Under the pieces are notes generated by a model that ran no database searches, was not told the DNA's origin, and worked only from the letters and a program-made list of their open reading frames with translations. A stretch of DNA of 64,000 nucleotides, from contig BGKB01000006.1 in NCBI GenBank assembly GCA_003116975.1, positions 617,802 through 681,801 of the forward strand, given 5' to 3'. Shown here in pieces: positions 20,389 to 30,815 of this stretch (positions within the stretch are counted from its first letter, which is position 1; each line of letters starts with the position of its first letter). The DNA is from Aurantiochytrium sp. KH105. Its lineage: Eukaryota; Sar; Bigyra; Thraustochytrida; Thraustochytriidae. The position numbers and the translations under genes were made by a program.

Positions 20389-23300
20389 ATGTCCTCACGA
20401 AAGGAACAAGCGATCGCAAATGCCATCAAGGCCATGGCTGAGAGCGAAGAAGAGCTTCGGTACGTTTGAATGAACCAACCAAAACGAGAAAACCCACAAA
20501 ACTCGCCCGTTGAACCGACAACGAGCTGACCCATCCTGCCATAAACGATGCGAATCGTCGCTTCTCACGTTGCGCACGTTTGATTCGCTCTCTTATGTGA
20601 TGACACGAACGGAGTCTGAACTACAATCGCATTGGCGATGACGGCGCTGCGGCGCTGGCTGAGACGCTCGCAAAAAATGACTCGCTGCGTTTGCTCGTGT
20701 AAGTTCTGTAGTCTTTTTTTTAAAAATTAAATGGAGATATTCGTGTCAAGAGCAAACACAAGAGTTCCTAACATTGGTCCGCCATAAATCATTCGAAACC
20801 AATCATGCTATGCATGACACTCACTGGCCGTCGTTTGGCTTTTCCTCTGTTTCACGAGACATCCAGTCTTGGTAGCAATGAAATTGGCGATGCTGGTGCC
20901 ACGGCGTTAGCAGGCGCGCTCGCACAGAACTGGTCGCTACAGACGCTGTAGTAAGTGGCAAGCCGTGATGAACAAAGAATTTGCTGATAAATCTCAACTG
21001 ACTCGACCGAGTTGACATCGCTTCAACCGAACTTTATTGCGACCGACGGTTCCAACATTTTGCGCGTCTGCTTGTCTCACATCGTTCCCCCACTATCGCT
21101 CACAAACAGTCTCGATAACAACGGCATCGGCTCAGGTGGTGCTGCTGCTTTAGCAAGCGCAATCGCAAAGAAATCGTCGCTTCCCATGCGCGTGTAAGTG
21201 TTATAATTGACGATTCTATAGAAGAGGGCCGGGCAAGAAAAGCTGATTACTTTGCTCTCTTTCCGCAAACCCGCTGCAATGATTTGCTTGCTCAAACGCA
21301 GCCGTCAGCAAGAAACTTCCGACAATCAAGATGCTGCGGCTCTGGACGGCGCACTTGCGAAGAAATCATCGCTGCAAATGCTCGTGTAAGTGACGACAAT
21401 TAAAAAAAAACTTGGTACAACTCTTGCGCGTGCAAAACACGAAACAATCAACGAGACATGTCGTTCTCACAACAAAATGAAATGTTCTGTGCGCAAACAC
21501 AGTCTTCGACAAAACAGTATCGGCGATGGTGGCGCTGCGGCACTGGCTGACGCGCTCGCGAAGAATGAGTCGCTGCAAACGCTTTCGTAAGTAACAATGA
21601 TGGTATAAAATCCTCATGCGAAACCCTGAGACGACTGACGCGTTTACAATGCACCACGGAATTGATGACGCATCAAGTGCAGTCTTGAAAGCAACGGGAT
21701 TGGCGATTGCGGTGCATTAGCACTGGCCCAGGCGCTCAACGAAAACACCTCACTGCAGACGCTCTAGTAAGTTTGAAATTTAAAAACGCAGTTTGACTCA
21801 CGCACCACCACCTCCGTATCCTCAAATATCTGGGTATACTCACTTCATTTGAATTTTAACTATGACAATCGCAGTATACATCGTAACAAAATCGGCCCCA
21901 ATGGCGTCTTCGCGCTGGCAGACGCGCTCATGAAGACATCATCGTTGCAGACGCTTGCGTAAGTGGTAAAGAGGAAACAGGCGCACAGGACTCGAATTTT
22001 GAGCTGACTCATGACATGCTCGCTTTAAAACTTACAATACGTGAACGTAGTCTGGGCAGCAACGTGATGAGAGACGAGGGTGTTTCTTCCTTGGCGAATG
22101 CGCTCGCCAAAAATATGTCGGTGCAAAAGCTATAGTACGTGGCCATTTGTAGAAGAAAAAAGGAAAAGAAAGAAGGAAGCAAGCGACGAAACAAGAAGCC
22201 TAACCTTCTCGCGATGAATCACACCAACGCAGTCTCGACAACAACGGCATTGGCGACATGGGCATCTCGTCGCTTGCGAACGCACTCGCGGAAAATGCCT
22301 CTCTGCGGACACTTTCGTAAGTTATTGTGATAACCGCGCGGCAAAAAGCGAAAAAGTACTAACCTAGTCGCATCAAAATCTCTTTGCAAATGAAATTTGA
22401 GTATGCAGTCTCGATGGCAATGAGATCAGTGACAACGGCGCCGTGGCCCTGGCGAAAGTCCACGCGAACAACTTATCTTCGCTGCAATCGCTGTAGTACG
22501 TTTTCTTTTGCAAAGTTGATGGGGAGGTTGCAAAAGCAAGGCTAACATCTTCTTCATAACACTCCATAGCCTCTACGGAAACCGCATTGGTGATGCGGGC
22601 GCAAACGCGCTGGCTGCGGCGCTGGAAAGCAACGACATTCTTCAAGAACTCAGGTACGTTGAAGCCGCCTCGAACAACCCTTTACGTATGCGACACTCTA
22701 ACATGATCAACAGCCTTGACCGGGAATATATCTCCGCCGAAATTTTGGCCCGCATTGAGTCACGAGTCAAGCTCGTCAAGAATGAGTTGGACGATCTTAA
22801 AGTGGTCGCGCTGGAGGCGCTCAAGGCCAATGAAAAGGTGCGATGGGGTCGCGCCAAACTCATGGTCGTGGGCAAGGGTGCCGCAGGCAAAACATCAACA
22901 ATTCGCACACTTTTGAACCAGCCGTTCAACCCTGATCACGACTCGACGATCGGAGTTGACCTCACACTGATGCGCACGCGCGACTGGAGAGAGCGCAGAA
23001 CCATCACCGATGCTGATCTCGGAGAGCAATTCGCGAAATTCAAGTACCGCCAACAGAGCAACGTCCAGCGCGTCTCGAATCGCATGCCCGCAGGCATGAC
23101 CCAGCTACCTTCGTCCCACGAGTCGTCTGCCTTGCGTCGAGCACCAATGCTGTTTGACGAAGAAGAAGTTGTCAAGGCCGTCAGCACGCCGCTTCGTCTC
23201 CAGGTCAAGAACCAAACCGCCAAGACAGACGAGGAAGTCAGCTTCACCATTTGGGACTATGGTGGGCAAGAAGTCTTTTACGCCTTGCACCATCTCTTTC

Positions 23301-25330
23301 TGACGCAGTACGGCGTCTATGTGCTCGTCTTTGACATGCGCGAGGTGCTGGGCAAGGAGCATTTTCAAGACATTCTCGAAAAGGACGACTTGGAAAAGCT
23401 CGCATCGCAAGAGCAAGCACTGGAAACCCTACGATTCTGGATCGACTCCATTCATTTGCATGCGCCAAATGCCCACATCGCTCTTGTGGGGACATACCTG
23501 GACCAAGTACCAAATACCGCGGAGCATGAGGCGATTGAAGAGGTCCTGGAAGACCGGGTACTAAGCGCGCGTGGCGTCATGTCAGCTGTCGTGCTCAATA
23601 ACGAGGCGGAACTCAATTTTTTCCCGATCGATAACACGGACCGATCAAACCTCGATGAGCGCGTATCGCGCCTTCGCGAGGCACTCACGGAGACGGTTGC
23701 CAGCAAGGGCTTTGTCACCGACAAGGTTCCATTGCGGTGGTCTTTTTGTTTGGAGCAGCTGCTTTCGCAAAATGAGGATTATCTCTCGCTGGAGGCGGTG
23801 CAGAAAATCGCTGAAAATGAGTGCTACGTTCCCAAAGAAGATGTGGATAAAATGCTCAAGTACATGCACGAACTTGGCGTGCTTGTGCATCTGACGACGG
23901 GCCAAAATGATGTGCTTCGCAAATACGTCGTGATTCGACCGCAGTGGTTGCTCAAGAACCTCTCGCGCGTCATCTGCGACCCCAAGATGAATCACATGAA
24001 AAAGCACAAGAAGAAGCTCTTGCATCGAGAGAAGCTACCGAGAAACCTCAGAGACCCGCTCAATGACTGGTCGAATCGCGGAGTCGCCAGTCGCGAATTG
24101 CTCGAGTGGCTCTGGCAGGGCCAACCGATCGACTACCTCACGGCGCTCATGGACTCCATGCTGCTGGCGTGTCCAAGTCCTTGGATTGGTGATTACGAAA
24201 AGCTCGACAAGGAAGGCGCGCTTCTGGTACCGAGCCTCTTGCAACCTGTCGAGGAAGCCGTGAAGAAGAAGGTTCTCGAACATTCGCGCCGCGAGATTGC
24301 TTTGGCCTACATCGAGTTCACTGTCCTTCCCAAGGGCGTTTTCCAGCGTTTCATTGCCAGCCTTATCCAGAGTTTTCCGGCTCTTGTTGGCGTCCGAGAG
24401 CCTGGCGTTTTTTCAGATTTTGCGAGTCTCGTCTTTGACAATGTGGGCATGATCCTGGAGACAAGCGGCAACCGCGTAATGCTTTACTTTGCAAAAACCG
24501 GGCACGGGTGCCTGGCAAATCATGTCAAGATCCTGAAGAACAGTCTCGAGTCCATCAACTTGTCTTTCATGAAGGGAAACCTCGGCCCTAGGCTCTTTAT
24601 TAGCTCGGACGGCACTGGTACCAAGGACGCTTGCGCGTCAGTGGATGCCCTCGTAAATGCCACGGGTGGCGAAGTATCTTCCTTGCAACAGGGATTGCGA
24701 CTTCCTCTGGCATCCTTTGCACCTTTTGTGGAAAGCCGCACGATGGCAATGAGACTCCAAAACACGGTTACGAGTAGGCCAAGTACCAAGCCGTTTCAGG
24801 TTTTTATGTCACATGCTTGGGGCAAGGGCAATGCGGCGCACGAAAAAGTGATGGCCGTGGCCGACGCGCTCAAAGCTCGCGGCATTACGTACTGGCTCGA
24901 CGAGTACGACATGGGCTCGGAAACGCTCATTTCCATGGCGAATGGCATTGACCAGTCCAGGGTATTTTTGGTTTTTGTGACTCGCACCTACATGGAAAAG
25001 GTCAACAAGGAGAGAACGGAGCTCGACAACTGTCGCAACGAGTTCCTGTATGCTCTCCAGCGTGTCAAACCTGCGAATATGATCCCTTGCGTTATGGACA
25101 GTACTATGATGGACATGAGCAAGTGGGAAGGGCGTTTCGGGATTTCATGGAGTGGGGCGCCAATGTATGTGCCCATGTTGTCCGCTGGCCGGTGCAAAGC
25201 AGAGATGGACAAACTTGAAAAAGTCATTCGACGAGTTCTTTGTTCACAGGAGGAGGCGACTCAGTCTCAAGAAGTTGCGACAGCGACACCGGCAGGTCTT
25301 AGTTCTGTCGAGGAACCCAACAGAAAGTAA
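20389..25330 (+). CDS. LRR-Roc-COR-TIR protein (Roco GTPase)
   Basis: A 13-exon model gives 1204 residues. Exon 1 (20389-20459) starts MSSRKEQAIANAIKAMAESE. Exons 2-12 each encode one RI-type LRR: 20615-20698, 20867-20950, 21110-21193, 21302-21385, 21503-21586, 21683-21766, 21875-21958, 22051-22134, 22233-22316, 22409-22495 and 22570-22653. Exon 13 (22714-25330) encodes a Roc GTPase with P-loop GKGAAGKT (22871-22894), switch I TIGVDLT, switch II WDYGGQE and VGTYLDQV. The COR region follows, then a TIR domain from about 24788 (FQVFMSHAW, YWLDEYDMG, SRVFLVFVT). All donors are GTAAGT or GTACGT, all introns are phase 2, and the frame stays open. Roco proteins are GTP-switched dimers; TIR domains signal or cleave NAD+. 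The layout suggests a ligand- or damage-sensing switch, possibly immune. The domain order is seen; the role is inferred. Confidence 0.88.
20615..22653 (+). repeat. Eleven one-exon LRR units
   Basis: Ten exons of 84 nt and one of 87 nt (exon 11) each encode one leucine-rich repeat of 28 or 29 residues. The pattern is LxxNxIGDxGAxALAxALxxNxSLxxL, the ribonuclease-inhibitor class. Every exon starts with the third base of a codon, so any unit can be gained, lost or skipped without breaking the frame. The unit at 21302-21385 has lost the LxxN core (RQQETSDNQ) but keeps length and frame. Introns shrink along the gene from about 155-168 bp to 74 and 60 bp. Confidence 0.9.
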
Positions 25331-25504
25331 GTAGCAAACATTTTTATTCAATTGATTTATTGTAGACTTGACCATGCAATCGCCTTTTTAACAACGGGAA
25401 AACGCGCCATCCTTTCATTTGGAAATTCATTGGAAAAAGTAAAATCACGTGGCGCATGGATATAAACAAAAATATTACGAAACGCGAAAGATCGTCCCGA
25501 TGGT

Positions 25505-28500
25505 TCAAGTCGATGAACTCGAGACACTGGAAGCCGGATTGCCCTCTTCAGGATAGTTCTTTTCATCCTTTTCGAGATCATCAACCTCCGACTGAGGGCC
25601 ACAACGCATCCGAAGTGCTCGCGCCATGACCGACACGTCCGCGAATGAACCCTCTGGGCCAATGACGCGAAAGAGGGGCATGACCATGAATTCGGTGACG
25701 AGCAAGCTGTACGCAATTGTTCCCGTGAGAAGAATGGCCATCTTGAAGAAAAATTCGAGCTGAGCACCAAACATGGGAACTGCGGAGCCAGCCGTGGTCA
25801 AGGCGCCGGCAATGACAGTGGGCCCAATGATAATGGCAGAAAAACGGAAGCGCTCCTTGCGCGTCTGGAGTCCCGCGCGCGCTGCATATGCATAGCTGGT
25901 GCCATGGAGCGTGCTATAGTCAACGCTGAGCCCGACAACCATGACCGCGGCCATGGCTTCGGCAACACCGAGCGACCAGCCCAGCAGCTGGCATGAGCCG
26001 AGCACGGCCACAACAATGCTCACGATGCCAAGTACCGCGATCGCAGAGAGAACCAGGTTCAACGTTGAGGCAACGAGGACAAGGAAGGCAATGGGAATGC
26101 TGATGGCCAGACCCTCAAACATGCCAGTGACAATGCCAATTTCAGTGTGAATCCATAGCATGTCGAAGCCCGTCTGCTGCATCGATGCCAGTCCTGCAGG
26201 CGCGCCTTCTCGTGCGGAACTGAGGTGCGTCTCAAGGTGTTCGAAAAAGGGTTCCTTGATCGCCACAGGCTGCCCGGACTTGAGCGAAGCCTCGTAAGAG
26301 AAGGTAAGAAAACGCACCTCGCCATCGACAATGCCCACACTGGTTTCACTGCTCGTATTGATGGCAAAGTCGGCAAGGCGTTCGACCCAAAGCTCCCGGT
26401 TCTCTAGGCCCAGTTCAAGTGCCGAAGTCTCGGAAGGATAGTTTGCCGCGTGCCACTCGTGGAAATTACGAAGTGTACAGTCAACAGAGAGGACAGCATT
26501 CGTCTCGCTTCCGACGCAACCTTCAAGGGGGGTTTTCGCGCCTTCCGGGGTACAGCTCAGTGCAGCATAGCTGTCGCAGATCTCAAGAAGGTATTCTTGG
26601 CTCGTGGGAGAAGCGAGGTCGAACGTAGGATCCCAAACAGCTTCACCGCGATCTCCCAATGGGTTGAGAAACTTAAAGCCCTTTCGGTCGAGACCTTCAA
26701 TACCAAAGACGACCTCGAATGAAGCGTAGTCAGATCCACCTTGAAAGAGCCTGTAATAGTCGCGAAGGTACCCCGTCTGCATGTGGCCGATCCGGAACGT
26801 TTGGTCTGGTTCTGTGGGTGTGTCGAGCTTGATGGCACGCGTCGCCATGTAACCCACAAGAGCAGCGATTCCCACAAGCGTACAGAAAATTACGGGCAAA
26901 AATTTGATCTCGCGGCCGCAAATGCGCACCGGGACCTCAAAGCTGATGAATGGAACGTACGCGTTTGCAAAGACCTTTTCCTCCCACATTTCCTTGGTTG
27001 ACTCCTCACTCGTTTCAACCTCCCTGTACGGTTCCGAGTCGTAGATCTGACTTTCACGTGGCGATATATCGCAAATTCCAATGTCTTCCTCTTCAATGCC
27101 ACTGAGCTCAGCGCGAAAGCTATGCGGCAAACTTTCGGGCCCGGGGAGCATTCCAGCAGACTCCTCGCGTTCAATTTGCCTCAGGGCTGCTCGCTGCGCG
27201 GCCATACTTGGCGCTCTGCTCGATTGTTGCGCTTCGTTGCACACGAAGCCAAAGGACCCGTCCATTTCTTGGGACCGTTCAAAAGAAAAATCCGCGTCCA
27301 TGCCGACATCGGGCAAGCCATCAACGCTCAAGCTTGTACTCTCGCGTTGCTCGCTGTCACCTCGTTTCCTGCAGTGACGAGCACACCCACACCGACGCTC
27401 TTTTATGTATCGCTCATGGATGACGACCATAGCTGGGTAAAGAAGCATCGTCCACACAAAATTCATGAGTACAGTCAGTGCGGCGTAGATGCCAAAGGAA
27501 GCGATTGGGGCTATGGGGCTGATACCTGTGGCCAGGAAGGCACCCGCTGTGGTTGCGCTGGTGCTCATAATGGCCGCCACAGCTGCCTTATATGTGTACA
27601 CAAGGCGCGCAATGAGAACTTCTGCGTCTGCATTGCCTGTGCCATATACATTGACTACTTCGGCTTGCTTCTTGGTACGAATACCCCGAATACTGCACCA
27701 GTACCTTTCGCTCTGAATGAAGGCGTCCACAAAGACGAGAAGATCGTCAGCTCCGATCCCGAGAATAAGGAAGAAGATGACGATGTGAACGTTGGTAAAG
27801 TAGTGTATCTGACAAATGGCCGTATAGACAAAGAGAGCCACGGGAATGCTGGCCAGAATGGCCACGAGGCCGACCGCTGTAATGAACAAACTATGCAAAT
27901 GAAACCAGATCGCCGTGCCGACGAGAACAATTGAAAAGACAACGAGGACCTGGTCCATTGCAATGGCACGGTGGAACTCGGTCAACTCAAAGTACTTGGC
28001 GTAGAACCTGACGGTGAGGCCGTCACCCAGTTGAAAGGCACCGATGTTGTATCCGGACCCAATAAACTTGGTAGCCTTGATATTTTGCGAACTGAAGATT
28101 TTGTCTTCTATTCGTGCGTAGAAATTGTTATAGATCTCAGCCTGCGCACCATCAAAAGAATCCTCGGCAGGCTCCTTGAAGGTGGCGCCATCTGGTGTCG
28201 AATCTGCACCAAGCGGTCCGAACATGGCGACTTGGGAGCGTGTCTTGAGGCGAACATCGCTTGTGCTGTTGATTCTGCGCTCGAGAAAGAATGCCGCGCG
28301 CTGTGGATCGGCTCTAACGACGTCAAGGCGAGCTTCGAACTGTTCTTCGGTCAGCTCGGGGCAGTTTGCCTGGTCTTCGAGTGAAGGATAGATGAGCGAC
28401 ACAATGTCATAGTCCTGGTTCGAACACTCTGTGTCGAGGCCATTGGGCTCAACATTGGGTTTGCAAAATTTGGGAAACTCGGAGTCTGCCGTAACGATGC

Positions 28501-28954
28501 TTTGGAATTCGCACATGCGACGGAGGTTGTCGGCCGTCAGAATTTCGCGCGTGTCGTCCGCGTCGCTCCACGCATACATGAAGGAGATTGTAGCGAACGG
28601 AATTTCTACCGAGCGCACAGGATAGGTGCCTGCACTGTCAGCAAAGTCGATTTGGTCACGAGCGCTGCGTAGAGCGTCTGTGACGTGGCTGTCTTTGGAG
28701 GTGGGGATCGTCCAGTCATCCACTCCGGTCTCGATGGGATTGAGCCAGCCGGCCCCGACGACGGTAAGCGACATGGCAATGGTCATCAAGGTGACAAGGG
28801 CTGCAATCGTCAGAGGTTTCTCCACGCACTTGATGGCGACCTTTTCGACGAAACGCCTTTCGCCCGAGAATGTGATCTCGAGGTCCTCCGTTGCGACGCT
28901 GCTCCTGCCATGGGCAGCCGCCTTCTCGATGTCATCCCTGTCGTTGTGCACCAT
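25505..28954 (-). CDS. Patched/Dispatched-like RND permease 1
   Basis: The protein has 1149 residues with the 12-TM layout of the eukaryotic RND group (Patched, Dispatched, NPC1), which moves or senses sterols and lipids using ion gradients. TM1 is near residues 45-70, followed by a large loop holding VDDWTIPTS. TM2-6 form the sterol-sensing-like block, with GIGADDLLVFVDAF in TM4. A Ser/Glu-rich cytosolic loop spans about 530-690. TM7, a second large loop and TM8-12 follow, with VVGLSVDYSTLHGTSYAYA in TM10. The acidic residues in TM4 and TM10 are where RND proteins couple ions. A paralogue lies directly upstream on the same strand. No introns are needed. The substrate is unknown. Its 3' end is 174 bp from that of the LRR-Roco gene, convergently. 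Confidence 0.88.
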   Translation of the reverse strand: MVHNDRDDIEKAAAHGRSSVATEDLEITFSGERRFVEKVAIKCVEKPLTIAALVTLMTIAMSLTVVGAGWLNPIETGVDDWTIPTSKDSHVTDALRSARDQIDFADSAGTYPVRSVEIPFATISFMYAWSDADDTREILTADNLRRMCEFQSIVTADSEFPKFCKPNVEPNGLDTECSNQDYDIVSLIYPSLEDQANCPELTEEQFEARLDVVRADPQRAAFFLERRINSTSDVRLKTRSQVAMFGPLGADSTPDGATFKEPAEDSFDGAQAEIYNNFYARIEDKIFSSQNIKATKFIGSGYNIGAFQLGDGLTVRFYAKYFELTEFHRAIAMDQVLVVFSIVLVGTAIWFHLHSLFITAVGLVAILASIPVALFVYTAICQIHYFTNVHIVIFFLILGIGADDLLVFVDAFIQSERYWCSIRGIRTKKQAEVVNVYGTGNADAEVLIARLVYTYKAAVAAIMSTSATTAGAFLATGISPIAPIASFGIYAALTVLMNFVWTMLLYPAMVVIHERYIKERRCGCARHCRKRGDSEQRESTSLSVDGLPDVGMDADFSFERSQEMDGSFGFVCNEAQQSSRAPSMAAQRAALRQIEREESAGMLPGPESLPHSFRAELSGIEEEDIGICDISPRESQIYDSEPYREVETSEESTKEMWEEKVFANAYVPFISFEVPVRICGREIKFLPVIFCTLVGIAALVGYMATRAIKLDTPTEPDQTFRIGHMQTGYLRDYYRLFQGGSDYASFEVVFGIEGLDRKGFKFLNPLGDRGEAVWDPTFDLASPTSQEYLLEICDSYAALSCTPEGAKTPLEGCVGSETNAVLSVDCTLRNFHEWHAANYPSETSALELGLENRELWVERLADFAINTSSETSVGIVDGEVRFLTFSYEASLKSGQPVAIKEPFFEHLETHLSSAREGAPAGLASMQQTGFDMLWIHTEIGIVTGMFEGLAISIPIAFLVLVASTLNLVLSAIAVLGIVSIVVAVLGSCQLLGWSLGVAEAMAAVMVVGLSVDYSTLHGTSYAYAARAGLQTRKERFRFSAIIIGPTVIAGALTTAGSAVPMFGAQLEFFFKMAILLTGTIAYSLLVTEFMVMPLFRVIGPEGSFADVSVMARALRMRCGPQSEVDDLEKDEKNYPEEGNPASSVSSSST

Positions 28955-30815
28955 CTTGTGGCTGTTGCTCGGCAGGCCCGATTGCTCAATGCGGTTCTAC
29001 ATACATAGAGCCCTGGCTCTCAGACCTCTGTTCGAGTGTGTCCCAAAGGTGAAGTTGAGGAAAAATCAGACACAGACGCACCGCTGATTCGGTGACCCGT
29101 GCAAAAGGTAGGAGACATGGAATCGCGTGGCATAGAATGGACGCACGCCCCGTACGGATGGACAGATGGCTGGCTGGCTGGCTGGTGGGTAAGCTGGTTG
29201 GACACATGCGCGTTGACTCCATCATCCACACCACTAACCGTGAGGCGCCCCCAATCATGTCCAGTCTATAGCCTGTGTGCGACGCGCCGCGAGTTACGGT
29301 CTCGTGTTCTTGCTTCTCTCGGCCCTTGCCCCTTTGCCCCTCTTCCACCTTCACACTGGCCCCAGGCTAAAAGAAAAGGTTTCTAACAATCTATACGCGC
29401 ACCGCACCTCTAACGCGAGTCAGAGCGCACTCCATTTTTCTCCTGAGCGTCCAGACGCGCGCGGCAGCGGCAGCGCAGCCCGCGCAGGACAGCGCTGCTG
29501 TGCCGGCGGCCAGCACAGCCTGCGTGGGCCTGCTCGCACGGACGGAAAGGCGAGGCCCGCGTCAATCCACTCCTCTCTCGCCAAACCGCACCGGCGGCAC
29601 GCGGCCGGGGACTCCTTGTGGGGTTGTATACTAGATTGCAGTCGCTCCGGCTGCTGGCAACTTTCTTCCAGTATTGTAGTCATCGGTGCTCGACGGCGCT
29701 GCACGCTACAGCTAGCTAGCTGCAGCTGCTGCTGCTTCTGTTGATGATGATGCTGCGCTCGCGTCGCGTCGCCGGCAGACGAGGCACTCGCAGGCGCAGT
29801 CGCGGCCACGTCGTGTTCGAGTTCGAGTTCGCGTTCGCATTCGCGATCGCGATCGCGGTGGCGTTCGCGGTGGCGGTGGCGCTCGCAGTTGCAGTCGGGG
29901 TCGGAGTCGGTGTCGGTCTTGGCGGCAGAATCGGTGATCCGGGTGCAGGGCGCGGAGCGGCGGTGCCGATGGGCGCGGAGTCAACGGAAGGACAGCTTGA
30001 CCAGCGGGAAGGGTACTGCGGTCAGCCAGCACCCCGAGTTGAGTTTGTCAGTGGAGTGGAGCGGAGCGGAAGGGAGCGGAGTGGAGTGGACTGATTGAAC
30101 GATTGGAGTGAAGCTGCTTCTCTCGGCCGGCTGCGGAAGTTGGTGCGATAGATGGCTCTGACCTCGAAGCGCTAGCAGCGCTGCAGCTGCAGCAGCTGCC
30201 ACTGCTACGGGCTGCTCTGGCTGTGACTGCAGGCCGGGTGTAGGAAGAGGCTGGTTAAATTCAGCACGCGGGACTTGCTAAAGAGTAAAGCTGCAGCAGC
30301 AGCAGCACAAGAAAAAGGAAGCTAGCAGGCATGCTAAATTTCCCGATGACCAGTCCTTTTTTGCCGAAACCCCGAAAACATGGAAAGCTAGAAAGTCATT
30401 TTGTTCGGACAGGACCTTGACATGCGCGCCGGCCCATGTGCACAATCAACTTTGTCCAAAGCCGCAGCTTTGGCTGGACACCGTAGACCTAGAAGGGTTT
30501 AGCCTATACCTACGACCTTCCCAAATTACGGTCTTTGTAGCTCGAAATTCTGCCTCTCTGACAAAGCAACTAGGACAGAAGCTCGAGCGCGGAGAGAGTA
30601 GGCATGGCCACCGGTCCGAGCCATACATACACACCACAGCAGGCGAGAAAAGGTTTTCTCGCTTCAACCCACTGCCACTGCCAATCAAAAGACTCTTGGA
30701 AGTCGAGCCGTGGAGCCGAATCGGGCGAATGAAGGCGCGGGCGCGTCCGCACGCGCCTGTGCGAAGCACAGAGTAAACTTGCGATTTGGGTGGTGTAAAA
30801 TCAATTTTGAAGGGG
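28955..30815. other. Intergenic region between the two RND genes
   Basis: This 1.86-kb spacer between tandem paralogues carries the promoter of RND gene 1 and the 3' UTR of RND gene 2. It holds a hexamer-periodic tract at 29816-29930 and CTGCAGCTGCAGC motifs near 29707 and 30178. No credible gene is seen. Confidence 0.5.
29816..29930. repeat. Imperfect hexamer repeat (GTTCGN-like)
   Basis: Six-base periodicity grades from GTTCGA through GCGATC and GGTGGC to GTCGGA. It yields alternating two-residue peptides (FEFAFAFA, AVAVGVGV) in one frame and RTRTRT on the other strand, so it is a satellite and not coding. Confidence 0.7.
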
